From Gymnopus androsaceus JB14 (Eukaryota; Basidiomycota; Agaricomycetes; Agaricales; Omphalotaceae), in contig ML769574.1 in NCBI GenBank assembly GCA_009733575.1, forward strand, positions 1 to 64,000: a stretch of 64,000 nucleotides of DNA. Reading direction: 5' to 3'. Shown piece by piece: positions 22,017 through 34,575 of the stretch (its first letter is position 1; each line of letters begins with the position of its first letter). Position numbers and translations under genes: made by a program. Below the pieces are notes generated by a model. That model was not told the DNA's origin, did not search any database, and worked only from the letters and a program-made list of their open reading frames with translations.

Positions 22017-22580
22017 TGTCATGCCCTGTACCACCGATTTCACTATCTTCAACCTTCTAACCCTCCCAATCCTATGCATAACCTACCCTACCGACCCAAC
22101 AACCGCCCGCTAAGTCCACGACGTATCTCAGCTACTTCCGTACATGCTTACTACTCACCAATCCCATATCCCGCACGTATATAATCCGTAAACTCCCTTG
22201 GAGGATCCCTTGTCTTGATATTAACTTGTTTTACTCCCGTATCTCTTATTTCTCTTTTCTCTTATACTCTGTCTATTTTCTATATCCAATATACGCTTGT
22301 TCTGGCTTCCGCTTTTTGACTTACACGTCGACTTGACTACCAGCAAGCTCATATGACAACCAGACTCGCCGCCGTCGACCAATCAACGCCGGCTCACACA
22401 ACTAGACTCATAACTCATATTCAGGAGCTTTGGCATTCCCAATCCACCCACTTCTCACTACTAGTCTTCGACTAGCTCACCTGCACACATATTCGATCGC
22501 GGATCTCGTCCGCCTTTTATACTAAGGCTACAAAGCTACTTCTAGTACCTTTCCCTAAGACCGTCGACCCCAGTCTTACA
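22017..22580 (+). repeat. 3' LTR of the Gypsy element
   Basis: A 564-bp direct repeat of 7993-8559, ending GTCTTACA and followed by the target duplication AATGC. Confidence 0.93.
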
Positions 22581-24365
22581 AATGCATCTATTGGCATATT
22601 TTGATTGAGATCAAATGTGACCCTAACAGTTGGGAGCCAAAGCTTCATGGTACCAGTTAGAACATGTTGCATTGAGACAAATCTGGCCAATTCCTTTCCA
22701 AACAAATGAATTGAAAGTCCTTTTTCCCAGCTTTCCTGGATGTTACGAGATGGATCCACAGAAAACTTTAGTCTTCCCTCAAAGAAAGAATCCATTACCA
22801 GTCCAGTGGTGACACATATGACCGGAGGAGGAGATGAATGACTAGCAAACATTTTAGTGTACAGGTAGACTTGAGGCTTACCCCCTTGCCTTCCAGGTGG
22901 AGTGGTAAACCAGTCAAACTCTTGAGGGTTACCCCAACAGAGATTTAGCACATTTCTATAGAAAGTGAAATTCAAGACTGAAGTAACTTTTCTATAGCAT
23001 GTATGGTATTAGTAAAACTCGTATTGAATGAACATGTAGATGCTCACTACTGCACATTGCCTGAGACCCAATCAAACCATTTCTTCAACCACCATTTGTC
23101 TAAATCTGGCCGGTATGGAGATTTGTGGGCAGACTGAGTGAAATGATTGTCAAACCTATTCATGAAATATTGTAAACTTTGTTATTACTTGTGCGCAAGT
23201 TAAGAACGAATGTAAACATACAAAGGCAAGTTGGGTGCATCTTTCTGATTGCATGCAATAGCTGATGGCTCCCAGTTGAATGGGAACCCAACATCCTGAT
23301 TGGTAAGAACTTTGTCCATGCCAAGGACTTTACTGTGCATCACATGGACATCACCCTGTGAGTTAACAGGGACCAGAGAGGTTTGGACCATTGAAGTTGT
23401 CACTGCTGTGGCTAGCTTTGATTTAAGATCCGAAGACTTAGGGCCTGGTTTTGTTTGTCCTCTTGTGTTGCCCCTAGACAAAAGACTTCAGTCCGCTGCA
23501 TGTAGAAAAACAGTTGGACTTACTTTGAAGAAGACAAAGGCCTATATTTTAAATATGAGCCAATTAGTTTTCTATTAGGGTTCAATAGAAGGGTCAAGAA
23601 CCTAGAATCTGATATGTCTTTGACATCAACATCAGGGCTGTCACTCAACACGGTAGAAGAGTCTGTGGAGCCAACTCCAGCAACTCTGACACTTCTACGA
23701 GTACCAACAGTTTGAGGAGGAGATGTTCTGAGTATAAGTTAGATAATACATAAAAGAAGAAATGAAATAACAATAATACTTTTTGGTCTGGGCATCATGC
23801 AATAAGGCAACACGCTGCTTCAAGATTTCCCTGTAATCACGATATTAAAAAACAATAGCTTGTATCATCAATAGCAAACTTACAATTCATTATTGATGGT
23901 GTTAGTACTTCTATCTGATAGATCTCCGTCATTGGCATTATCAACAGGGACCTTTGCCTTTTTCTTTGGACTTGTGCTGAATAAATAGAATATTAACCAT
24001 TGAATAGTTTAATTAACTAGTAAATGCACCTTAAGTCTACTTCATTGCCAGCCGACTTTTGTCCTCTACTTCTCGTTTTGGCGATTAGAGTTGCAGGCGG
24101 TTCAATATGATCATCTTCAGGGCTACATATATACATGATTGATTAGAAACACTCCACAAAAAAGATATGACTGTTAAAATATGACTAACAGAAAGAGAGG
24201 GTTCTTTTGTTTACTTTTGGGTGTACCAGAAGCTTGAGCCTGTTGAACAGGTGTTTTGTTGGGGTCTGGATTGTCAGTGCTAAAAAAAATTGAAATCAAT
24301 ACCAAACACTAAGATGTGTCTTGAACATACGATTTGGCAGGAAGCTTTTGCTTTCTGGAGAGCAT
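22581..24365 (-). pseudogene. Multi-exon gene of unknown function, split by the Gypsy element
   Basis: From ATG 24365 the minus strand gives a well-formed series of exons with GT-AG introns of about 50 bases. By hand they are 24331-24365, 24190-24279, 24030-24122, 23884-23976, 23780-23830, 23602-23727, 23222-23473 and 23155 to about 23050. The early exons encode a basic, low-complexity segment with SPKKKAKVP, a possible nuclear signal. Exon 7 has KVLGMDKVLTNQDVGFPFNW, and exon 8 has KWWLKKWFDWVSGNVQ, then a TAG. A further open stretch at 22581 to about 22950 (GNPQEFDWFTTPPGRQGG onward) may be another exon of the same gene; I could not place its splice site in frame. It ends at the Gypsy boundary. 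Family not recognised. Confidence 0.55.
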
Positions 24366-26075
24366 TGTTGATATGCAATGTCAAATGCCAAAATCCTTGA
24401 GCTTATATATGTGATACGGATACAAGATATTCCAAATTCAAATACCATTTAAGGGTTACAGGCTTCCATCAGGGAGTATATCAGCAAAGTAAACTGGAAG
24501 GAAGGAAGGAAGGAAGTATGCGGCATGGTCACGGAGCTTAATCGATACATAAAGAGTTCTGATTAGATATGCATTAGGGGAAATAGTAAGCCCAAATTTC
24601 ATTGATGTCAATTTGATGTGGGTATTTGTACATGCAATTGTTTTGCCCCCTTGATTTGCTGCTATAAACCTATACTTTATACATATTGATTATTGGATAG
24701 GAGTAGTTTCATATATGTTTAACCATTCTTCTTTCTAAAAGTAATATTGAATCTTGAATTAAAAGCAGAGAAGTCATGGAAAAATTACCCGATTGACGGA
24801 CAAGATGGTAATAAAGCCGGTTGATGGTATTAATGGACATGTTAAAGAAAGGGATGATGCATTGCCTTGAAAGTAAATAGTTTAGAAATACAACACAGAC
24901 AGGCTTTTGAAATCCATGTACCTGCCCAGAGATTGTGAGGTAGGCTGAAACTCTTAGGATTTATTACTTTCCTCCCATCAAAGATCTGGCATATCATGTC
25001 CATCACGCATCATGTAGAGTGTAAAGCTCCGGGTACATTCGGAAATGATATTCCACCAGCTTTTCAACTGATGGAGTATTAGATGTACTCACTAAGGTTG
25101 ACTTAAAGGATCTACATCACATTGCTCTATACTTTGTGTCATTCATGGTACCAAAGATGCACCCTACGCACATAATGGATGACTTCCTGTAGGATTTTTG
25201 TAGTTATTGCAGAGCTACAAAACTTTGATCAGATTTTGATGCGAAATTTGTAGACAGAATCTGTAGACATGTGCATGCCGTGGCTTTTCTGAATATCAAA
25301 TTTCATTGCTTTCATTTCTGATCCTGCAACGCCGGCAGGAAGAAGTCTTGGATGATGAAGCACACCTGCAGCTGCTTCCTCTACTTGCTACTCTTTTCCT
25401 TTGCGTAGCTGAAAATTAACAGAACAGAGAGAGGGAGTCTTTGGAGTTTTTCAAAAATTGTAGTTGGGACAATGCAGAAAGTTGTTACCATTGGGCTCTG
25501 TATACACCAAAAACAGCCCAAAAAAGCAACAAAACATATCTCATCTTTGATGGATATGAAATTCTGTTGATTTCTAGTGCAAAAACAGTCTGTAGAAGGG
25601 TCCAGACCCTTCTATGATTTCCATTGCAACGTACACCCTCATCACTGAAATTGAAATTGACTGCGGACATTGCGCGTAGAACTAATCTAGAGTATATAAG
25701 CAAAACCAAACAATCATGTTACTCAGCAGTTTTCCATGAGGAGCATCTCAATTTATACTCGCAGAAAAACCTTTCAACTCCTCTCCTACTCAAATATGCC
25801 TATGCCTATGGAAAAACAGGCTTATTTTGGTAAGCCTTGTCTTAATCATTAAAGCTTTATACTGATGGTCATTAGGCTGCATGGTGGAAGATTGGGTTTC
25901 AAAACACTATGATAAGGAGAATCCAAAAGGCGACAAACTACTGGCTTATACGGTACACATTAAAATGATTTTCAAGGAATCAATAATGCTGATAATACAC
26001 TACAGCTGAACAAAGTAGGAGTTACGTTGGAAGAGGAAAAAGATCCACAACAATGGATATTAACCCATTCAGAAT
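24366..26075. other. Intergenic region with a GGAA microsatellite
   Basis: No supported gene. A short GGAA tandem lies at about 24496-24517. The 60 to 75-codon frames near 25485-25833 have no recognisable content. Confidence 0.5.
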
Positions 26076-26886
26076 TTGACAACAATAGCATCAATCAAGT
26101 TGAAAGTAGCTTTAAATTCTGTGGAATGGTGTGGGACCATACCTTGTCTCCAGCAAAACTCGAAAAGTCAGTACCATGATTCTTTCATTATACAAAAGCT
26201 AAGCTATAAATCAAGATCCTTACAGAATGGGGTGAAAAGAGTTACACAATCAGTGGTCATTACTGGGATGGGCAGTAAATCCTTTCAACGGGGCTTGGAC
26301 ACCTTGAACAAAATCCACGATTATGTTATCCGCCAATTTCCAGAAGATGCAGTGCGGTCATGGCATCCAATGGACCTTGCTGGCTATGAATTTCCGGCTA
26401 TAAAACTTTCCAACCAGATGTTTGTTCACCGAAGCAAGGTTGGGAGATCAAAAGTTCTTGAAATACCCAGTGACATGGATCCAAACAACATCCTTGGGAC
26501 AGCAAGCCTAGAAAGTGGATATTGCTATACGGAGGACTGTAAAGTTGACTACCGTGCATTGGAACAGAGTGAAAAAGGAAAAGTGTAAAGAATATCTATT
26601 GTCTTTAGAATGTAATGAACTAACAGATCTTGAGTTTAGATACAAACCAGTCAAACCTGTAACATTTCATCGAGGAGATATTGTGGAGATCATTTTTTCC
26701 ATTCACTTATACCCACTGCGATCCCAAGATACAAAACATATTCCAGGCACTAAAGTAGAAAAGTGGTCAACACCATCGGAATCCAATACCAACCAGGTTA
26801 TGATTACCAAATTGCTTGGAGTAACTTTGTTGGATGGTGCCATATCCAAGGTAATCATTCACTACAGAATCAAAGTACCGCACTAA
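26076..26886 (+). pseudogene. Fragment of a conserved uncharacterised agaricomycete protein
   Basis: Two overlapping frames (26076-26588 and 26515-26886) make one protein-like sequence. The second contains PVTFHRGDIVEIIFSIHLYP and LLGVTLLDGAISK, a pattern (GDIVE...V-x-LLDG) that I know from many agaricomycete proteins of unknown function, often in transposon-rich regions. The first has DMDPNNILGTASLESGYCYTED, which fits the segment upstream of that pattern. A short intron or a frame shift near 26575-26625 joins them. The start is uncertain because no clear ATG context was found. Function unknown. Confidence 0.45.
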
Positions 26887-27588
26887 CCAGGAACTATCAA
26901 ATAGGAATTTACCGCAGCATTTGAAAAAAAGTCTACATCCAGAGGGGTTATTCGTAAAAGAATTGACTATGAGGAAGGAAACATTGAATAAGCTAAATAT
27001 CCTGAAATCATGTCGCTTAGGTCAATATATGAAAAGCTTCAATTGTATGAAGACAGACATAATTATCAAGTCAATATCATGTAAGTGTATAAAATGTACA
27101 GTTATTGCACAAGGGCTTAGTTCAAATTCTAACCAGAACGGTTTCCAAGATATATATATATATATTTTTGTTGTTTTGCAAGGCCTTAACAATCTTATAC
27201 AAATAATACCCACAGCATCTCTAATGAGTGTAGTCAAGATGTTATATTACATCCAATACCAATGCATTATTAATAACTCAGAGTTTTTGAACCATAATTT
27301 ATGAGTTGGTGAAAGTTCCTTAAAGTTAAGTGGATGTTATGAGCATATATTAAAATTAAAATTCAAAAAGAATACATGTATGGCGAGATAGTGATGATTT
27401 GAAAGATATGAGTTGTAAAACATTGTATGAGAAAAAAAAGATGCATGCATGACAGGATACTAATGATTTGAAAAATATAAGCATGCAACAAAATACACAA
27501 TAATAAAGACTAAATGATGATGGACATAAATAAAGCATATATTAGTAGTAAGAACTATATTGAAGTATCAATGGATTGAATCATTGAA
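26887..27588. other. AT-rich intergenic region
   Basis: No supported gene. It includes an AT dinucleotide run near 27152-27167 and short frames of low complexity. Confidence 0.5.
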
Positions 27589-30500
27589 TCAATATTTAGA
27601 TGGGAAATGTTTGCTATATTTACACAAAGCATGTTCCAATAAAAAGATATCGTACCGAATCCATTTTCTAGTGTCAGAATCAATAGATACCATTATTACA
27701 TCATCAAATCTTCTACAGGCCTCAGCAATTGTCTCCCCTGGGTATAGGCCCAGTTTATTCAAACCCTTGAAAGCACCAGCCCCCAATTTCTGTATATGGT
27801 CTCCAAGATCTTGAACAGAAGGCATGACTAAATTTCGCCATCCACCTGCATAGTAAATGTCAATTGCCAACATAAATCCACCTAGTTTACCAAAGAATTT
27901 GAATGCAGGATTAATAGCAACAAACTCTGCCAGCTGTAGCACAGATAAACAATCTGTCTTTTGAAGATAGCTGAGTAAGTCTGAAGCTGCTACCATATAG
28001 TTAATCTCTGCTTGTCGGGTTGATCGAGGGCTTGGCTGCCCATACATCTGCATATTGCAGAAGTAAGCATCCTGGCCAGCTAATGTTGTTAATGTTGGAC
28101 AAGTGGAAATTAAGAATTGTTGGTAATGTGAATGGGAGCTGAAGAGACCAGTGTAATTATTTGGTGCTTCCTGCATGAAACGTGATCCAAAGGAAATTCC
28201 ACGAAAGATTATCGCACTGAATAGGCCCTCCTTGGTTTGGATAGCACCAGGTGTGAAAGGACCACCAGGCCTAGTAATAGCTATACGAGATGGTGCAAAA
28301 TCCCTCAAAGGCCAGCGACCATCAAGATCATTAAGGGCAAATTTCTGAGTAGATGTAGCAGTGGATATGTTGAAATTACTTCTTCCCATATTAATCATCT
28401 CATTGAACCATCTAATGAACTTCTGCTCTCCCATATTTTGTTTTGATTGGTGAATGTTCCTAGGGATGGTAGAAAGGTCCAATGATTCATGTGATGGATA
28501 AAATGGTCCGAAAACTTGTGGTGAAGGAGTATGAGAAGGTTGTGGTGTGGATGACTGAACAGATGGAGTACTGTGGTGGCTAAGTAAAAGATCAGGGACA
28601 ATCAATGGCCCGATTAGGTCAAGACCTTCTTCAACAAGGGCCCAGTCATGTTTGGTGGGTAGGAGTATTGGTTTTCTGGTGTTCCTCCTTACCCGGTCTG
28701 GACTACAAAGCAGTTTAGTATTCTGGAATGTTTCCCAAACTGGTGGAAGGAAGAATAGAACTGGATTATCATCAAAATGTGACATGAGGGTTTGAAGGAA
28801 CTTGATTCGAGCATGGCATACAGCTGGATCTCCCAGCATTTCAAGCCAATGAAAAAGAGTTATCATGGCCAGTGCAACAACATTCTCCTTCAAAATGGGA
28901 CTAAACTGTAGTGAGGATTTTTCAGGTCTGTATATCCTGTGTTTTGGAAGATGTGGGAGGTAGAATTAAGAGTCCAAGGACCATTGGAATGTACTAGAGG
29001 AGGATCCAGTAATATATGGTTCAAGATTGCTGAATAAGCGGTAAATCCAAGGATAGTCTGCATTATAGCCAACTGTGCTTTTCCAAGCATCATAATTGGA
29101 CTGCATCCATGACCTGATGTCCCAAAAAAACTGAAGCATTGTTGCCTGCTGAAAACGGAGTTTGATACCAACAACATCTGTTTCCCATTGCAGCTTTGAA
29201 TATGAGATTAAAGACTGTGATATGATATCAATGGTATTTGGAGAGATTGGGTCCAATCAAATTGCTTGACATGCATCATTGACATTCTGCATCAGCACAT
29301 CAATTGCCACAGTGGTATCTCTACACTGATCATGGGTTCCAGCGATAGAAGCATCAGTGACATAGAAGTCAGTGCCCTGGGGGTTTGTATGTATTGCAGA
29401 TGGTCCTAAACGGTCAATTTGCTCAGCAAAAGAGTGAAAATCCATTGATTCCATGCACAGTGATAAGTGGTGCTACAATATATATATATAGTTGAGTTTA
29501 ACATTAACTTGAAAGTAAAAATTCAAACTCATGATATGATTTGACTGCACACTTTGAGAATGAGTGGATGAGCTTGGTGAAATAGCACTCCCTGCAGGTG
29601 ACAGAGTACCTGGTGTCACAACTTCTTGCATAGCCCCCAACCTAGGATCCATGGGTGATAAGAGTGGATGATGCGTAGAAGCAACTACATCTTGCTCCAA
29701 GGAAAAAGATGAAGATTGAGGTATTATATCATCCTGAGTGACAGTAGAGGCTGGAAATGATGCAGTACCAGCCATGTGAAAAGTAGAGGAAGCAGGGTCT
29801 ACTACCACCACCACAGGTGTGGGAACTACTGCCATTGAAGTTAAAGAAGCATGTGATACTGGGTATGATGGTGATAAAGGTCCAATAGGAGGTGCAATAG
29901 TGGAAGCTGGCTCTCCAGAGACAGCAGATGTAGGAACTTCAGGGAGACCCGGTGTAGATGTGGAGATTGGTGTGGCTGAAATCAAATAGATTTAGAATTA
30001 TTAGCTGATGACCTAGCAAAGATTTACTTGAAATTTCTGCCTCCAAATTTATTGTAGAAGTGTCTTGAGACAAAGGGATAGATACCACTGATGCAAAATA
30101 AAGATTAATTAAAAAAATAAGAAATGATAACTAAGATTGATAAATACCTTGACCATTGTTAGCCTTAGCACGTTTACTTGCACCAGAGCCACCATTTTGA
30201 TGTTCATCTGCATCAACTTCTTCAAGGGCACGCTTATTCCCTTTATTTGTATGCTTGTTATGATTGATTGTGGTGGCTGAAAGACCATAAACCTTGCCCA
30301 CCAATGCTGGAATAAGTCTGGCATGACGATTACAAAGATCATCAAAATCATGATAAACTTTCTGACGAGTGGGCACTGAATCTAGATATAAGAGAATGAA
30401 TAACCTAAAACTCTCATATAATAATAAATGAACCTCCAAAATCAACAGTATCTTTCCAAGGTTCTCCTGTGGGAGCTAAGTCCCATGGCCATATTTCAAC

Positions 30501-33044
30501 ATTTTCATTGGGGCCCTTGTCTGATTTGATATTGACTGCTTTTCGAAAGAACTCATAGTTCAGTGTATAACTGTCAAAATTATCTTTCAGAAGATGGTCC
30601 ATCATGAAAAAGACTGCCCATAGGGCATAATTCGCATGGGCTGCCTGTGTCATCATGACTCTCCCTTCTTTCAAAAAAGACAAATGTGATAACTGGACAT
30701 GGGGAATCCTTAAAAATGAATTTAAGTTTAAAAATAAGTCTACATACATAAAAAAAAAGGTGAGCAAGATACCTATAGTCCTTCATTGCTTCAGTTATTT
30801 CAATAGAAGTCACAACTGAAGGTTGGGCATTGCCATTGGATTTCTGCCTGGATCTTTGCTTCATGAGTTTGATGATATAAAATGAAACCATAATAAAGTA
30901 TCTAAACTTACAGGGCTTGCTTCCTATTAGGCAAATTCTTGTATTTGGAGAGCAGTTGAATAGGTCTACCATCAGGCATTCCCCCAATAGTTTGTGCTAC
31001 GGTATTGCAGAGTGTCAAAGAGATAGGGTAGATGGGACAGAGCCAACAATAACACCCTTTGGTGTCAGCACCTTCTGGACCAAAGGCTATTGTACCCCCA
31101 TGAAGACGTCTTCCAGAAAACCCATTGACACTGGGGTTGGTCAAATCCATCCAAAAACCCAAGTCCAAAAGATGGAACTGGCCGCCCTCAAAATTTTCCA
31201 ACATTACACCTTGATTATTGACGGCTCTAGGTGCAGAAACAGACACAGTGCAAGGAACAGGATTATCAAAGCGATCATGATGTGGGTCCCCTACACAGCC
31301 TATCTCTGCAGCCAATGTTGCATCTAAAATAAAGATGCTAAGGTAAGTCAATTCAGAACAATACCAAGCTTTATTCACCTCCAGCCTTTTCTTTTGGCAC
31401 AAATGTTGCCAAGTTACATTGTAAACCGGTCCATCCTGGATTCTGATCATGACCAATTTTGGGAATATTCATTAGCTCGCTAACTTGATGTAAGAGATTG
31501 AAAGTAGCTGGGTCATGAAGTTTGTAGGCGTTCACAGCAATTTCAATCAAAGTCTGAAAAAAAACAGTTAAAACTTTATCAACAATGTAACAGCATACAA
31601 TACGTACCGAATTTAATTCCTGTTGAAGTTGAGAAAAAGAATCATCCAGATCTGGGTTCTTGGCACAAAGACCAGGATGAGTTAGACCTGTCTGGTGTTT
31701 GGTAGTACAGGCTAAAGAAAGACATCTTGGAGGTTGAAGGCCCTTTCTCCTAGCCACCTGCTCTCCAACAAAATGAGCTCTGGTGCTATCCTCAATAAAG
31801 GTTTTAGATTGAGTAGGTTCAGGCCCCAACACTTTGTCATGAATATGGTTGATTTTGGAGATAAGTTGTTCATCCCTAGCAGTTTTTTTTTTAAAAATTG
31901 AATCTTTTGGCAAATTAAAAATATGATAATAATAATTACAATTTCATATTGAAAGCAACCATTAAATCATCAATTGGATCTAAAAGATCAAAGGAGGCAG
32001 CACTGGAAATATCTCTAAAGAAGAGAACATCCCCAGGCCTAAGTTCAATCCGAACTATAGAATCACAAATTATTGTTATCTAATATTCACATATATGAAA
32101 TACAGTGCTTACCAGTTTTGCCCTCTACTTCATCTTTTTTGAGATGAGGAATTTTGTAATTGTTGTTGACATACTTGTTGAAGAACTTTAAGTAAGGAAC
32201 ATTGGCACCATCGATTGGAGCAACCAAAATACGAGAGGGTTTAAGCTCTGAGGAGAAGTTGGGATGCGAAGGAACAATGAATGGAATAGGGAGATATTGA
32301 TCATGAATAGGATTGAGAGGTAAACGTTGTCCCTCTTTGACCATATCATCTGTCACCTCAAAGGGTGCGTACTATTTGGCTTTTGACTTATGCTTCTTGG
32401 AAGCATGTTTAGCAACTGTTATATATGGTAAATAATTTTAAAGTTCAAGTAATAGATATAGAAATTCACCTTGGCAACTCATAGTCTCATCAATGCTTCC
32501 CTCTTCATCACTATTAGCAAGATCAGATACCCCATCGGTTTCAGTGGCAGGACTGCCATATGGTGTATCTGCTTCATATAAGGATACTGATGGGTAAGAA
32601 TAACTAATAACTCAAAAAATAAAATAAAATCATAAAAGAAAACATAAAGATTACAAATAAAAAACAGAGATAGAAAGAATTACCTGCATTGTCACTTTCT
32701 CCATCACTTTGAGTACTGCAAGAGTGAGTCTAAGCATTGCTCAGCGAGATCTAAAAATCTTACATCATAATCAATTTAAGGAAACATACTGTACATACCA
32801 TTGCGTTCTGTTAAATCTGGAGTCAAGGAAGCAATCCGAGAGATATGAGGTTCAACATCTATAATATTGCATACATCAATAAAACAATTGAACTCTGGAA
32901 GAAAAGTTTGTTACATTCATCATGCTCTTGGCCAGATTGGTCTTGAACCCAATGATAAAAACATGACATCAAAGGATCATCCATCATTTCCTGACGTATA
33001 AGATCCTAGATGCCATTGCTATTGGTTGCAGTTGATGTAGGCAT
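27589..33044 (-). pseudogene. Large multi-exon gene with a possible beta-helix dioxygenase region
   Basis: Open stretches with intron-like breaks run along the minus strand from ATG 33044 (MPTSTATNSN) to 27589. In order they are a short N terminus, an acidic S/E-rich segment (about 32590-32480), a segment at 32356-32100 with SRILVAPIDGANVPYLKFF, GDVLFFRDISSAAS near 32020, a charged helical part (31913-31610), the possible dioxygenase part (31560-30912), KRAKANN-type basic text at about 30170, a long S/T/P-rich linker (29985-29530), and a large C-terminal exon (29454-27589) with GRWPLRDFAPSRIA and RFMQEAPNNYTGLFSS. In-frame stops at about 33008-33006, 32375 and 29259-29257 suggest decay; one at 28968-28966 could be intronic. 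I do not recognise the whole protein. Confidence 0.5.
30912..31456 (-). other. Putative double-stranded beta-helix (TET/JBP-like) domain exons
   Basis: This is part of the large gene at 27589-33044. The text GCVGDPHHDRFDNP holds an H-x-D (31282-31274). It is followed by ENFEGGQFHLLDLGFWMDL and then GFSGRRLHGG, with a distal histidine at 31102-31100, 58 residues after the aspartate. H-x-D, FxGG...L-x-DLG and a distal H are the layout of 2OG-Fe(II) dioxygenases, including the TET/JBP-like enzymes that are expanded in agaricomycetes. The arginine expected shortly after the distal histidine to bind 2-oxoglutarate is not obvious. An intron ending in TTTTAG lies near 31326, so the domain spans two exons. 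This is a tentative fold assignment by eye. Confidence 0.4.
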
Positions 33045-33549
33045 TCTGTGACTAATATTACCAGGGACCAAGGTTTGTGATGAAAAGGATATTACTAACA
33101 TATAGCCAATGCTAGTATATATTCAAAGTAAAGCTTGAATAACAACTTTAACATTTGCACTTGAATACAAATGGAAGCGTTTAAGTTGCCAGATGAGGAA
33201 GGGAGGAAATGCGAGCAAAGCATGCATGGCGTTCCTTTATATACAGCGCATTGATCATTATCAGAGGATCGAGCGTCAAAAACTCATAAAAGGTAAACCG
33301 TTTAATTTGATCGGAATCCGGAATGTTATTCTGTCCCGCGAATGTCAATAGATTATTATTATTATTATTTCATCATTTATCATGCATAAAAAACAATATT
33401 CGGTTTATAGTAAATATGCCGATCGGATCCCAAGGAACCAATACTGGAACACAGCCCATGTCAAAAGATAGTGAAAAGATGTACTAAGGTACGAAATTTG
33501 TCAGATCGACAAAACGGTTACTAGCAAAACAGTCTTACCAAATTGGGAG
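33045..33549. other. Upstream intergenic region
   Basis: No gene recognised. AT-rich, with a short ATT microsatellite near 33353-33367. It lies just upstream of the minus-strand gene and would contain its promoter. Confidence 0.4.
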
Positions 33550-34490
33550 CCAAGGTGGCTACTCGTAGTCTCGTACAAGTAACTGAATAAGATAGGATAA
33601 ACGGGCCCAAATAAATCGAGCAATTATAAGGACTGGCATCCGAGCGAACAAAATCCATGGTTGCGGATGGAAGGAAACAACTGAGGAGGAGAACCGAGCG
33701 GGAAAAGGGATCAAAAGGTGCCAAGATGGATATTAATCAGCTACTTGTATTCCCGTACGAGCAGCTGAATAAGCTGGGACAAATAAATCGAGTGGTTATA
33801 AGGACTGGCATCCGACATGGTTAGCGGACGGAAGGAAATGGGTGAGGAGGAGAGTCGAGCAGGAAATAGGGCCGAAAGATGCCAAGGTGGATATTAATCA
33901 GCTACTTGTATTCCCGTACGAGTAGCTGAATAAGCTGGGACAAATGGGCCCAAATAAAACAAGTGGTTGTAAGGATTGGCGTCCGAGAGAATGATTAGCA
34001 GACAGAAGGAAACAGGTGAGGAGTAGAAGGGTGCCAAGGCGGATATTAATCAGCTACTCATATTCCCGTACGAGTAGCTGAATAAGCTGGGACAAACGGG
34101 CCCAAATAAATCAAATGGTTGTAAGGATTGGCATCCGAGCGAATAGTTAGCAGACCAAAAGAAACGGCTGAGGAAGTGAACGGTGCCAAGGCGGATATTA
34201 ATCAGCTACTCATATTCCCATATGAGTAGCTGAATAAGCTGGGACAAATGGGGCCAAATAAATCAAATGGTTTTAAGGATTGGCATCTGAGCAAATAGTT
34301 AGCGCACTGAAGGAAATGGCTGAGGAGGTGAACGGTGTCAAGGTGGATATTAATCAGCTACTCATATTCCCATACGAGTAGCTGAATAAGCTGGGACAAA
34401 CGGGGCCAAATAAATCATGTGGTTGTAAGGATCGGCATCCGAGACAATGGTTAGCAGATGGAAGGAAACAGGTGAGGAGGACTGAAACCA
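33550..34490. repeat. Tandem repeat, about 152-bp unit, six copies
   Basis: Units start with CCAAGG-type anchors at 33550, 33721, 33882, 34034, 34186 and 34338; the last intervals are each 152 bp. Each contains GGATATTAATCAGCTACT, a palindrome of the form CAGCTACTCGTA...TACGAGTAGCTG, and CAAATAAATCAA. The first copies are more divergent. No coding frame is shared among units. The palindrome arms keep pairing where they vary in most units. Confidence 0.85.
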
Positions 34491-34575
34491 GGATTAGGGA
34501 TTGGCAAAACAATGGAGCAATCGTACACAAGTCCCCTGTCGGACCATGCTCATCGCTCCTAGAAGACCACGAAAG

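Larger units (their letters stand above)
7993..22580 (+). mobile_element. Complete 14.6 kb Gypsy/chromovirus LTR retrotransposon
   Basis: Two LTRs of about 565 bp in direct orientation bound the element. Both start TGTCATGCCCTG and end GTCTTACA. The 5-bp target duplication AATGC flanks it exactly (7988-7992 and 22581-22585). Inside, on the plus strand, come gag with a CCHC zinc knuckle, a DSGA protease, YLDD reverse transcriptase, RNase H, integrase and a C-terminal chromodomain, so this is a chromovirus of the Gypsy group. Pol ends near 17550, and some 4.4 kb of mostly antisense coding-like sequence precede the 3' LTR, which makes the element unusually long. Frameshifts in gag, reverse transcriptase, RNase H and integrase make this copy inactive. 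The insertion interrupted a minus-strand gene. Confidence 0.93.

Noticed and set aside
33550..34490. CRISPR-like array
   Set aside because: Repeats and the sequence between them are both conserved and units are about 152 bp; the organism is eukaryotic. It is a tandem satellite.
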